45,718 nt of DNA from Oscillospiraceae bacterium (GTDB lineage: Bacteria > Bacillota > Clostridia > Oscillospirales > Ruminococcaceae). This document shows positions 8,754 to 15,156 of this stretch, piece by piece; within the stretch, counting starts at the first letter, position 1, and the number at the start of each line of letters is the position of its first letter. Position numbers and translations under genes: made by a program. Under the pieces are notes generated by a model. That model saw only the letters and a program-made list of their open reading frames with translations. It did no database searches and was not told the origin of the DNA. The stretch spans positions 1 to 45,718 of the forward strand of contig JAAVYW010000034.1 of the NCBI GenBank assembly GCA_022791315.1. Reading direction: 5' to 3'.

Positions 8754-9107
8754 ATGAACTACAAAAGGGGCGATATCTACTATGCGGACCTCAGTCCGGT
8801 AGTGGGCTCGGAGCAGGGCGGCGTGCGCCCTGTACTCATTGTGCAAAACGACGTGGGCAACCGTCACAGCCCGACGGTGATTGCCGCGGCCATTACCAGC
8901 CAGCGGGAAAAGACCAAGCTGCCCACCCATATCGAATTGCGGGCCAAGGAATCCGGCCTGCCGAAGGACTCTGTGGTGCTCCTGGAGCAAATCCGCACCA
9001 TTGACAAGACCAGGCTCAAAGAGCGCATGGGCAATCTCACCGGGGATTCCATGGGAAAAGTAAACCAGGCGCTGTCCATCAGCTTCGGCCTGGGAAGCGC
9101 TACATAA
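8754..9107 (+). CDS. MazF/EndoA-type endoribonuclease toxin
   Basis: The 117-residue protein begins [18 protein letters not shown] and continues with [15 protein letters not shown], the signature of MazF/PemK toxins close to Bacillus EndoA (NdoA). Such enzymes cut mRNA at short motifs when the antitoxin is lost. The catalytic Arg of GGVRP and the TAAAIT-like strand (VIAAAITSQ) are present. The start at 8754 has the ribosome binding site CGGAG eight bases upstream and aligns with EndoA; a GTG at 8745 is less likely. No EndoAI antitoxin gene precedes it: the 150 bases before the start are too short and contain no good ORF. Confidence 0.9.
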   Translation: MNYKRGDIYYADLSPVVGSEQGGVRPVLIVQNDVGNRHSPTVIAAAITSQREKTKLPTHIELRAKESGLPKDSVVLLEQIRTIDKTRLKERMGNLTGDSMGKVNQALSISFGLGSAT

Positions 9108-9144
9108 TCCGGCTTCCTTCCTCGTCCGGATTATGGGAACAAAA

Positions 9145-9187
9145 AACAGCCCCGCTCCCCTCTGGGGAGCGGGGCTGTTCCTTTTTC
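9145..9187 (+). terminator. Strong terminator after the MazF gene
   Basis: A perfect 16-base stem (9145-9160 with 9164-9179) with a TCT loop is followed by CCTTTTTC. It isolates the toxin gene from the gene to the right. Confidence 0.9.
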
Positions 9188-9300
9188 TCTCCCTTTGGGT
9201 TCCCTCATCCCCGCAAAAAGCCACACTTGCAGTTTCCCCCCATACACGTTATAATAGCCCTAAGGACAAAATTTTGGAACGGTAAAAAGGAGATGTCATT

Positions 9301-10185
9301 TTGGGTATTTTTTCCAGCAATAGAAAAGAGGGGCCTGGGGTGCGCAAGAACGAGGCGCAGAAAAAGGGGTTTTTCCGTTTCACCGAGCTCTATTTCCGGA
9401 AATTCTGGGATTTGTGTAAGGTGAACCTGCTGTTTGTGGCCTGCATGGTGCCCCTGCTGGGATTGAGCTATCTGGGCCTCAAGTACTTTCCCCAGAACAT
9501 CAACGGGCTGGCCCTGCTCATCCCCCCGGCGCTGTGCGGCCCCTTGGTGGCGGGCATGACCTATGTGGTGCGCAACTTCGTCACGGAGCGGCACGCCTTC
9601 CTCTTCTCCGATTTTTTGGAGCAGGCCAAAAAAAACCTGGCCCAGTCCCTGGCGGTCAGCCTGCTGGACACTGTGGCGGGCTATCTGCTCTTCCTAGCCA
9701 TCCGCGTCTATCTCACCCGGATGCAGTATGAGAGCCTGGTCTTCGCGCTGCCCTTTGCCCTTGCCATGGTGCTGGCGCTGATTTTCCTTTTTATGAACTA
9801 CTACGTCTTCCTCATGATTGTCACTGTGGATTTGCCCCTCACCGGCATCCTTAAAAACGCCCTGCTCTTCTGCGTGCTGGGCATTGCCAAAAACCTGTTC
9901 ATCACGGTTTGGGGCGGCGTGCTGCTCTTTGCCTGCCTGTGGTACTTCCCCCTCACCCTCTTTTTCATCGTGCCCATCGGCTTCACCACGTTTACCATGA
10001 TTACCTGCTTTAATGCCTACCCCATCATGGATAAGTACATTGTCACCCCCTACTACCAGCGGCAAAAAGAGGAGCACCCCGAGCTCTTTGACGACGAGCC
10101 TGTCTTCCACGACGAGCTCATAGAGGAACAGCCCCACAGCGAGCTGATGGACACCTGGAACAGCCGGAAACCGCAGGACAAATAG
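9301..10185 (+). CDS. DUF624 (YesL-like) membrane protein
   Basis: The 294-residue protein has about five or six hydrophobic helices and the DUF624 hallmarks: an N-terminal GFFRFTELYFRKFWDLCKVN followed by the first membrane helix, and PPALCGPLVAGMTYVVRNF. YesL-type proteins often sit in carbohydrate-use loci, but the role is not known. The start is TTG at 9301, chosen because AAAAGGAG is eight bases upstream; the ATG at 9293 is out of frame. The C-terminal tail (about 35 residues) is acidic and polar. It is transcribed alone between two terminators. Confidence 0.75.
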   Translation: MGIFSSNRKEGPGVRKNEAQKKGFFRFTELYFRKFWDLCKVNLLFVACMVPLLGLSYLGLKYFPQNINGLALLIPPALCGPLVAGMTYVVRNFVTERHAFLFSDFLEQAKKNLAQSLAVSLLDTVAGYLLFLAIRVYLTRMQYESLVFALPFALAMVLALIFLFMNYYVFLMIVTVDLPLTGILKNALLFCVLGIAKNLFITVWGGVLLFACLWYFPLTLFFIVPIGFTTFTMITCFNAYPIMDKYIVTPYYQRQKEEHPELFDDEPVFHDELIEEQPHSELMDTWNSRKPQDK

Positions 10186-10199
10186 CTCCAGAGACAAAC

Positions 10200-10240
10200 A
10201 AGTGCCAAGGCCAGATTTTCCGGCCTTGGCACTTTTCCTT
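10200..10240. terminator. Bidirectional terminator
   Basis: A 13-base perfect stem (10200-10212 with 10222-10234) lies between the convergent DUF624 and SpoIIM-like genes, with T-rich sequence on the right. Confidence 0.8.
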
Positions 10241-10854
10241 TAGAGGAACAGCTGCGCCAGGAGATACACTGCCAACGTCTGCAAAAGGGAGAGCAGCCCC
10301 GCCAGCCCGGCAATGCACACCATGCGCATGGAATAGCGCCGGAACACCGTTTGCAGCCTCCCCTCCCCCACCCCTTCGGTGAGGGAGCAAAGCAGCAGTT
10401 TTGAGAGCCGCAGGCTCTCCTTCCCCCCCAGGAAGGAGACGCATGCCCCCAGGAATTGGAAGGGGAAAAACAGCAGCAGATAGCAGAGAATCCCCGAACG
10501 GCCATAGCCGGTGAAGAGATAGGCCGCCAGCAGCCCCACCGCAAAGCCCCGCAGGGCAAAGAGCCCCAGCGTAAACGGGGGCGAGGCCGCCCACATCCCC
10601 CCCAGGTACAGCAGCAGCTGGAAGCCGAACACCGGCAGCAAAAGCAGCAGGAAGATGTCCTGGAGCGAGCGCTCCAGCACCCCGAAGAAGCAGGCCTTCA
10701 CCGCCGCCCGCAGGAAATCCGAGAGGAAGGGTGTGCCCGAGGCCAGCAGCACAATGCCCGCCGTCATCCCGATAAGGTAGAGAAACCCAAAGATTAGGTA
10801 ATGCCCCGCAGCCGTCAGCCGCAGCCGCCCAGCCTGTCCCATTTGTCCCGCCAT
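10240..10854 (-). CDS. SpoIIM-like integral membrane protein
   Basis: The 204-residue protein has about five or six transmembrane helices. The middle part, with ALRGFAVGLLAAYLFTGYG followed by SGILCYLLLFFPFQ, resembles the conserved core of stage II sporulation protein M, where a KGxxxGF segment is followed by a small-residue turn and a proline-containing helix. SpoIIM works with SpoIID and SpoIIP in engulfment, but SpoIIM-like proteins also occur outside sporulation. The start follows AAAAAGGAGCG. It is the last gene of a leftward run behind ybaK. The family assignment is moderate. Confidence 0.5.
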   Translation of the reverse strand: MAGQMGQAGRLRLTAAGHYLIFGFLYLIGMTAGIVLLASGTPFLSDFLRAAVKACFFGVLERSLQDIFLLLLLPVFGFQLLLYLGGMWAASPPFTLGLFALRGFAVGLLAAYLFTGYGRSGILCYLLLFFPFQFLGACVSFLGGKESLRLSKLLLCSLTEGVGEGRLQTVFRRYSMRMVCIAGLAGLLSLLQTLAVYLLAQLFL

Positions 10855-10916
10855 GTTTTTTCGCTCCTTTTTCCCGTTTGTCCCATCCTATGCAGGGAGG
10901 GGCGGGAAATATGCGC

Positions 10917-11393
10917 CTATTCCATGGCAAGCGGTGCGGCCTTCCCCCTTGTCACCCGCAGCAGGTCTGCCGGGCCCAGCTCCACCTGGCAGCCGATTTT
11001 CCCCCCGCTCACCATCACGGCGCCAAGCCCCAGGATGCTCTCGTCAAAAAACGTGGGGAATGCCTTCTTCATCCCCACCGGGGAACAGCCGCCCCGCACA
11101 TAGCCTGTCACCGGCAGCAGCTCCTTCACCGGCAGCAGCGCCACGGATTTCGCCCCCGCCGCCTTGGCCGCCCGCTTTAAATCCAGCTCCTTTCCCACCG
11201 GAATCACAAACACATAGTGCCCGCCCCCTCCCGCTGCCACCAGCGTCTTGAACACCATGGCCGGGTCCTGCCCCAGCAGCGCCGCCACCTTGGTGCCCTC
11301 CACAGCCACCCCCTCCTCATGGGGGTACTCGTGGGCCCGGTAGGCCACCTTTTCCCGTTCCAAAATCCGCATGGCATTGGTCTTTGCTGCCAT
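10917..11393 (-). CDS. ybaK: Cys-tRNA(Pro) deacylase, YbaK/EbsC family
   Basis: The 158-residue protein is a trans-editing enzyme that hydrolyses cysteine wrongly loaded on tRNA(Pro). It starts MAAKTNAMRILEREKV and has the conserved catalytic lysine in MVFKTLVAAG. The segments GKELDLKRAAKAAGAKSV and GYVRGGCSPVGMKK are both typical of YbaK. The length equals the family norm. Its ATG lies one base after the stop of the Nudix gene, so the two are cotranscribed and probably coupled. Confidence 0.93.
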   Translation of the reverse strand: MAAKTNAMRILEREKVAYRAHEYPHEEGVAVEGTKVAALLGQDPAMVFKTLVAAGGGGHYVFVIPVGKELDLKRAAKAAGAKSVALLPVKELLPVTGYVRGGCSPVGMKKAFPTFFDESILGLGAVMVSGGKIGCQVELGPADLLRVTRGKAAPLAME

Positions 11394-11394
11394 G

Positions 11395-11898
11395 TCACTC
11401 CCCCCTCTCCATCCTCTTTTTGAACTCCTCCCGGCAGCGCCTCCGCTGTGCCGGTATCATCTCCTCAGAATCCAGGAACGCCGCAAACTCCTCCGGGCCA
11501 ACCCACCGGAAATCCACGGTTTCCCCCTGCTGCATCACAACGGCGCTTTTCTCCCACCCTGTCACACAGAGGTAGCAATCGTAAATCCTGCCCTTCTCCA
11601 CAACCCGGTGGGTCAGGATAAACGCCCCTGTTTCAATCCCCGTCTCCTCCCGCAGCTCCCGCCGTGCGCAGGCCTCCGAGCCCTCCCCCTTCAGGGCAGC
11701 GCCCCCTGCCGTGGCCTCCCACCAGCCGCCAAAATTGGGCTTGGCCGGGTCCCTGCGCATCAGCAGGTAGCCCCCGTCCTCATGCCGCACCAGTACCTGC
11801 GTCACCAGATGGTACACCCCCTGGGGTATCTCCTCCCCCCGCACCAGGTCAATCCCTGCCAGCGTCCCATCCTCATAGTATCCGTCCCAGATTTCCAC
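11395..11898 (-). CDS. Nudix hydrolase
   Basis: The 167-residue protein contains a complete Nudix box, GX5EX7REUXEEXGU: GAALKGEGSEACARRELREETGI. This family hydrolyses nucleoside diphosphates linked to another group; the N-terminal layout (DGYYEDGTLAGIDLVRGEEIPQ) resembles the IDI-like/YfcD group, but the substrate cannot be told. The start is GTG at 11898, chosen because AAGGAGAGAGAATC precedes it. It leads the run Nudix-ybaK-SpoIIM-like. Confidence 0.88.
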   Translation of the reverse strand: MEIWDGYYEDGTLAGIDLVRGEEIPQGVYHLVTQVLVRHEDGGYLLMRRDPAKPNFGGWWEATAGGAALKGEGSEACARRELREETGIETGAFILTHRVVEKGRIYDCYLCVTGWEKSAVVMQQGETVDFRWVGPEEFAAFLDSEEMIPAQRRRCREEFKKRMERGE

Positions 11899-12019
11899 GA
11901 TTCTCTCTCCTTCCCGCAGCCTCTTTATCCCTATTTCAGCCTCGTGTTGCTGACAGCTATTTTTTCAAAATACCAATAGCGCGCGATCCCCCGCCACTGG
12001 ATAAACCGGATGCTGCCGC

Positions 12020-12436
12020 TCAGTTTATAAAATAATCGAATTTTGACTCCACCCATTGAAGAACGGTTTCAAACTCCACATCCTCGGGAGTTATATAGTA
12101 CTTTGAATCAATTTGAACATATCCCTCGTGAAAAGAAACAATGATTTCATCGGCGCCCTCTGCCTTTTCAGATGGATTAAAGACAATTCGATATAGCCAA
12201 TCATTTTCGTTATCTGCAGGTTCCAGTGGAGATTCCATGAGGTCGAAATCAGCAAAAGACCGAAAGGAAGCTATCTCACTATCCACATAAATAAAGGAGC
12301 CATCTGGTAGTTCCATTCTTGCTGCTGGACTGACCTTGATCATGTCCCACACTGTTTTGTCCTTGTTTTTTGAACAACCCATTATAGAAAACGCCAAGGC
12401 GAACACAATCAGCATCGTAAAAAGCCTTTTCATCAT
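12020..12436 (-). CDS. Hypothetical lipoprotein
   Basis: The 138-residue protein has a lipoprotein signal peptide with lipobox IMGC (Cys21). The mature protein is acidic with no recognised domain; it ends EFETVLQWVESKFDYFIN. Base composition is visibly more AT-rich than in the neighbours, which suggests recent gain or low expression. A GAGG ribosome binding site precedes the tandem ATGs. It resembles in style the lipoprotein cut by the right window edge. Function unknown. Confidence 0.7.
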   Translation of the reverse strand: MMKRLFTMLIVFALAFSIMGCSKNKDKTVWDMIKVSPAARMELPDGSFIYVDSEIASFRSFADFDLMESPLEPADNENDWLYRIVFNPSEKAEGADEIIVSFHEGYVQIDSKYYITPEDVEFETVLQWVESKFDYFIN

Positions 12437-12454
12437 ACGGAACCTCTTTTCAGC

Positions 12455-12483
12455 TTGACAAAAGCCCCCCGCACCGCTATAAT
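12455..12483 (+). promoter_or_regulatory. Perfect consensus promoter, rightward RNA of the convergent locus
   Basis: TTGACA at 12455-12460 and TATAAT at 12478-12483 with a 17-base spacer match the sigma-A consensus exactly. No ORF with a ribosome binding site follows before the terminator at 12550, so it should produce a short untranslated RNA. Confidence 0.8.
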
Positions 12484-12489
12484 AAAGAT

Positions 12490-12583
12490 GAAAAGGCGCT
12501 GCGATAAGCGGTTGGCCAGTTCGAGTTCTTTAAAATTTTATTTCAAAAAACCGTCACTTGCCCGAGTGGCGGTCTTTTTTTGC
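12490..12583 (+). ncRNA. Putative antisense sRNA, about 90 nt
   Basis: The start is inferred about seven bases after the perfect -10 at 12478 and the end from the hairpin and T run at 12550-12581. The RNA contains no plausible ORF. Its last 40 bases are complementary to the 3' part of the leftward small mRNA, including its final codons and stop. This matches the antitoxin RNA of convergent type I systems such as par/fst or txpA/ratA. Inferred, not shown by homology. Confidence 0.55.
12545..12582. terminator. Bidirectional terminator shared by two convergent RNAs
   Basis: ACCGTCACT at 12550-12558 and AGTGGCGGT at 12565-12573 form a nine-pair stem with one G-U pair on the plus strand (one C-A mismatch on the minus strand). 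A T run follows on each strand: 12575-12581 rightward, and 12545-12550 read leftward. The leftward stop codon (12554-12556) lies inside the hairpin. Confidence 0.75.
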
Positions 12584-12640
12584 GGATTTACTTATGGTTA
12601 TCGTGACCTTGAAAGGCCCAATATGTAAAGTAATACGCAT
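12554..12640 (-). CDS. 28-codon ORF, candidate small toxin
   Basis: The peptide starts MRITLHIGPFKVTITI, an alternating hydrophobic stretch, and ends with a basic tail KKDRHSGK. The ATG at 12640 has the strong ribosome binding site AAGGAGGTGAGACAG. That site lies in a CCTCC-GAAA-GGAGG hairpin that would hide it from ribosomes. A perfect consensus promoter lies about 85 bases upstream and the stop is within the terminator hairpin. A longer reading of the frame (to 12862) runs through the promoter and is not credible. I do not recognise the peptide family. Architecture suggests a type I toxin; it is less hydrophobic than known ones, so a regulatory or other small protein is possible. Confidence 0.6.
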   Translation of the reverse strand: MRITLHIGPFKVTITISKSAKKDRHSGK

Positions 12641-12661
12641 CTGTCTCACCTCCTTTCGGAG
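12641..12661 (-). promoter_or_regulatory. Hairpin hiding the ribosome binding site of the 28-codon ORF
   Basis: Read leftward, CCTCC-GAAA-GGAGG (about 12648-12661) closes a five-pair stem with a GNRA-type tetraloop. The 3' arm is the Shine-Dalgarno sequence of the small ORF, so translation should need opening of this stem. Confidence 0.65.
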
Positions 12662-12722
12662 GGTATCGACCAACCGCCTACCGTTTTTGCAGCGCCTTGT
12701 CCTCCTTTCAGGGGACGATGTC

Positions 12723-12751
12723 ATTATACCCCATCTCCCTATTTTTGTCAA
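12723..12751 (-). promoter_or_regulatory. Perfect consensus promoter, leftward mRNA of the convergent locus
   Basis: On the minus strand TTGACA (12746-12751) and TATAAT (12723-12728) are separated by exactly 17 bases. The predicted mRNA runs from about 12716 to 12543 and encodes only the 28-codon ORF. Confidence 0.85.
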
Positions 12752-12780
12752 TTCTCCCCAATCTCCCCTTTCCCAAATCG

Positions 12781-12830
12781 TTGATTTATCAAATATTATA
12801 GTTGACATATCAACCGAACTCGAGTAAAAT
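12781..12830 (+). promoter_or_regulatory. marR promoter with two MarR-type operators
   Basis: TTGACA (12802-12807) and TAAAAT (12825-12830), spaced by 17, form the promoter. Two related palindromic boxes, TTGATTTATCAA at 12781 and TTGACATATCAA at 12802, start 21 bases apart on the same DNA face. The second covers the -35. This is the pattern for autorepression by the MarR protein encoded next. Confidence 0.65.
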
Positions 12831-12865
12831 AGAGGGGTGGAAAAACTAGAAAGCAAATTCAATCA

Positions 12866-12896
12866 GGCCAAATCCCCGGGAAACCGGCTGTTGGCC
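12866..12896 (+). promoter_or_regulatory. Stem-loop in the marR 5' leader
   Basis: GGCCAA at 12866 pairs with TTGGCC at 12891, and inside it CCGG-GAAA-CCGG forms a second stem with a GNRA tetraloop. It ends 24 bases before the marR start and may affect mRNA stability or translation. Confidence 0.4.
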
Positions 12897-12919
12897 GTAG
12901 CGAAAGGAATGAAAACTCC

Positions 12920-13381
12920 ATGGAGCAAAAGCGTTTCATCTCCAAAATCAGCCGTATCGCCCAGGGCTACACCATGAAAGCGCTGCGGGGGCTGGATATG
13001 AACCTGTCCGAGCTGCACGCCCTGCGTTCCATCACCTGGCTGCCGGGCCAGAGCCAGACCGAGCTCAGCGAGCGCCTGTCGGTGGACAAAGCCGCCATTG
13101 CCCGCACCATCACCCGCCTGGAAAAGAAGGGCTATATCCGCCGCCAGGAGGACGAGAAGGACCGGCGCATCAACCGCCTCTACCCCCTGGAAAAGGCCTC
13201 CCAGGTGAAGGAGGAGAGCATCTCGGTGGAAAACGACTTTTACGACTGGCTCTTTGAGGTCTTAGAGCCCGCCGAGCGCCAGAAGTTTTTGGAGACCCTG
13301 GACCTGCTCACCGAGCGGGCCAAGGAGGAGCGCCGCGCTGGCTTCATCCACGCCCTCGGCCAGGCCGAAACGAAAGAATAA
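12920..13381 (+). CDS. MarR-family transcriptional regulator
   Basis: The 153-residue protein has the MarR winged helix: an N-terminal dimer helix, then the recognition region QTELSERLSVDKAAIARTITRLEKKG and the basic wing RRQEDEKDRRINRLYPL (about residues 50-95). MarR proteins usually repress and are released by phenolic or antibiotic ligands. The two exporter genes follow in the same direction, which makes this the local regulator of a drug-export operon. The ribosome binding site is AAAGGAA ten bases before the ATG. Two palindromic operators overlap its promoter. Confidence 0.92.
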   Translation: MEQKRFISKISRIAQGYTMKALRGLDMNLSELHALRSITWLPGQSQTELSERLSVDKAAIARTITRLEKKGYIRRQEDEKDRRINRLYPLEKASQVKEESISVENDFYDWLFEVLEPAERQKFLETLDLLTERAKEERRAGFIHALGQAETKE

Positions 13382-13404
13382 ACCACCCCCAAAAGGAGGA
13401 AAGA

Positions 13405-13424
13405 GGCCTTGCGCCGTCAAGGCC
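13405..13424 (+). promoter_or_regulatory. Hairpin in the leader of the ABC exporter genes
   Basis: GGCCTTG at 13405-13411 and CAAGGCC at 13418-13424 form a perfect seven-pair stem with a six-base loop. It lies between the strong Shine-Dalgarno (13395-13399) and the exporter ATG (13435), and includes the TTG of a tiny leader ORF. Confidence 0.55.
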
Positions 13425-13438
13425 GTCGTGAGACATGA
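13409..13438 (+). CDS. Possible nine-codon leader peptide upstream of the exporter
   Basis: TTG at 13409 is nine bases after GGAGG and opens a frame reading MRRQGRRET, whose TGA stop overlaps the exporter ATG as ATGA. The exporter itself has no other good ribosome binding site, since GGAGG is 35 bases from its ATG. Translation of the leader could open the hairpin and allow reinitiation. Short, arginine-rich leaders control several resistance genes, for example bmrB-bmrCD of Bacillus; no sequence homology to that leader is claimed. Confidence 0.45.
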   Translation: MRRQGRRET

Positions 13439-15156
13439 AGCGTTTGTTTGTCTATCTCAAGCCCTATCTGGGCCGTATGTTTGTCAGCATGAGCGTCAAG
13501 TTTGGCGGCTCTATTATGGATTTGTTCCTCCCCTGGATTCTGGCCTATGTCATCGACACTGTGGCCCCCAGGGAGGATAAGCGGGCCCTGGCCTTCTGGG
13601 GCGTGATGATGTTCCTCTGCTCCGTCTTAGCTATCCTGGGCAACATCGCCGCCAACCGCATGGCCGCCGCCGTGGCGAGAGACACCACCCGGGCCATCCG
13701 CCACGACCTGTTTGCCCGCATCGTCTACCTCTCCAACCGGCAGGTGGATGCCTTCACCATCCCCTCCCTCATCTCCCGTATGACAACCGATACCTATAAC
13801 ATGCACCGCATTGTGGGCATGATGCAGCGCATCGGCATCCGGGCACCCATCCTGCTCGTCGGCGGCATCTTAATCACCCTCACCCTGGACCCGGTGCTCA
13901 CCGGCGTGCTGGTGTGCATGCTGCCCTTCCTCATCCTGGTGGTGGCCTTCCGCTCCAAGCAGAGCATCCCCCTCTTCCGCACCCTGCAATCCTCTGTGGA
14001 TAAGCTGGTGCGGGTGGTGCGGGAAAACACCACCGGCATCCGGGTCATCAAGGCCCTCTCCAAGACCGATTACGAAATCCGCCGCTTTGAAGGGGTCAAC
14101 CGGGAAGTGATGCAGAAGGAGAACAAGGCCAACATGACAATGGCAATTGTCAACCCCATTATCAACTTCCTGTTGAATTTAGGGCTGGTGCTGGTGGTGC
14201 TGGTGGGCGCCTACCGGGTCAACGGCGGCGTCTCCGACGTGGGGAAAATCATCGCCTTCCTCTCCTATTTCACCATCATCCTCAACGCCACCCTCTCGGT
14301 CTCCCGGGTTATCACCCAGTTCTCCGCCGCAGCCGCCAGCGCCAACCGCATCGCCGAGGTGCTGGACGCCCCCGAAGACCTGCTGCTGTCCCCGCCCGCC
14401 CGGGAGGAGGCGGAGGCCAACCCGCCCCACATCGTCTTTGACCGCGTGTGCTTCTCCTATGAGAAAAAAGAGGATAACCTCACCGACATCAGCTTTGCCC
14501 TGCGGCGGGGCGAGACGCTGGGCATCCTAGGCCCCACCGGCTCCGGCAAATCCACCATCGTCCAGCTGCTGATGCGCTTCTACGACATTGACAGCGGCTC
14601 CATCCGCTTAGACGGCCGGGACATCCGGGAAATCCCCCTGGAGGAGCTGCGTGCCCGCTTCGGCGTGGTGTTCCAAAACGACGTGTTGTTTGAAAACAGC
14701 ATCTTGGAAAACATCCGCTTAGGCCGGCCCCTCACCCAGGAACAGGCCGCCCAGGCCGCGGAATATGCCCAGGCCTCCTCCTTTATCAGCGAGGCAGGCG
14801 GGCTCCAGGCCCACGTGGCCGCCAAAGGGGCAAACCTCAGCGGCGGGCAAAAGCAGCGGCTGCTCATCGCCCGCGCCCTGGCCGCCGGCCCCGAAATCCT
14901 GATTCTGGACGACTCCTCCAGCGCCCTGGACTACAAGACCGACGCCGCGCTCAGGGCCCAGCTGGCCGGGCACTTTGCCCAGACCACGTCCATCATCGTG
15001 GCCCAGCGCGTCAGCTCCATCCTCCACGCCGACCACATCCTGGTGCTGGAAGACGGCCAGCCCCTGGGCTATGGCTCCCACGAGGAGCTCTTGGCCTCCT
15101 GTCCGGTGTATCAGGAAATCAGTAAAATCCAAATGGGGGAGGGTGTTGCCGTATGA
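13435..15156 (+). CDS. ABC multidrug exporter half-transporter, degenerate-site subunit
   Basis: The 573-residue half-transporter has an N-terminal six-helix membrane domain (about residues 1-310) and a C-terminal ATPase. Walker A is GPTGSGKST, the signature is LSGGQKQR, and the Walker B region is ILILDDSSSALD, with Asp in place of the catalytic Glu. This is typical of the BmrC/TM287 type partner in heterodimeric exporters, which contributes the weak ATP site. It follows marR and overlaps the next half-transporter by ATGA. Substrates are probably drugs or other hydrophobic compounds. Translation may depend on the leader ORF ahead of it. Confidence 0.92.
   Translation: MKRLFVYLKPYLGRMFVSMSVKFGGSIMDLFLPWILAYVIDTVAPREDKRALAFWGVMMFLCSVLAILGNIAANRMAAAVARDTTRAIRHDLFARIVYLSNRQVDAFTIPSLISRMTTDTYNMHRIVGMMQRIGIRAPILLVGGILITLTLDPVLTGVLVCMLPFLILVVAFRSKQSIPLFRTLQSSVDKLVRVVRENTTGIRVIKALSKTDYEIRRFEGVNREVMQKENKANMTMAIVNPIINFLLNLGLVLVVLVGAYRVNGGVSDVGKIIAFLSYFTIILNATLSVSRVITQFSAAAASANRIAEVLDAPEDLLLSPPAREEAEANPPHIVFDRVCFSYEKKEDNLTDISFALRRGETLGILGPTGSGKSTIVQLLMRFYDIDSGSIRLDGRDIREIPLEELRARFGVVFQNDVLFENSILENIRLGRPLTQEQAAQAAEYAQASSFISEAGGLQAHVAAKGANLSGGQKQRLLIARALAAGPEILILDDSSSALDYKTDAALRAQLAGHFAQTTSIIVAQRVSSILHADHILVLEDGQPLGYGSHEELLASCPVYQEISKIQMGEGVAV

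Noticed and set aside
12641-12862. Extension of the 28-codon ORF to 102 codons
   Set aside because: The extra part would be translated from DNA containing the consensus promoter that makes the mRNA, and it lacks a ribosome binding site.
13409-13438. Claim that the leader peptide is a macrolide-arrest peptide
   Set aside because: It is arginine-rich but lacks an exact Arg-x-Arg arrest motif, so only general leader control is proposed.
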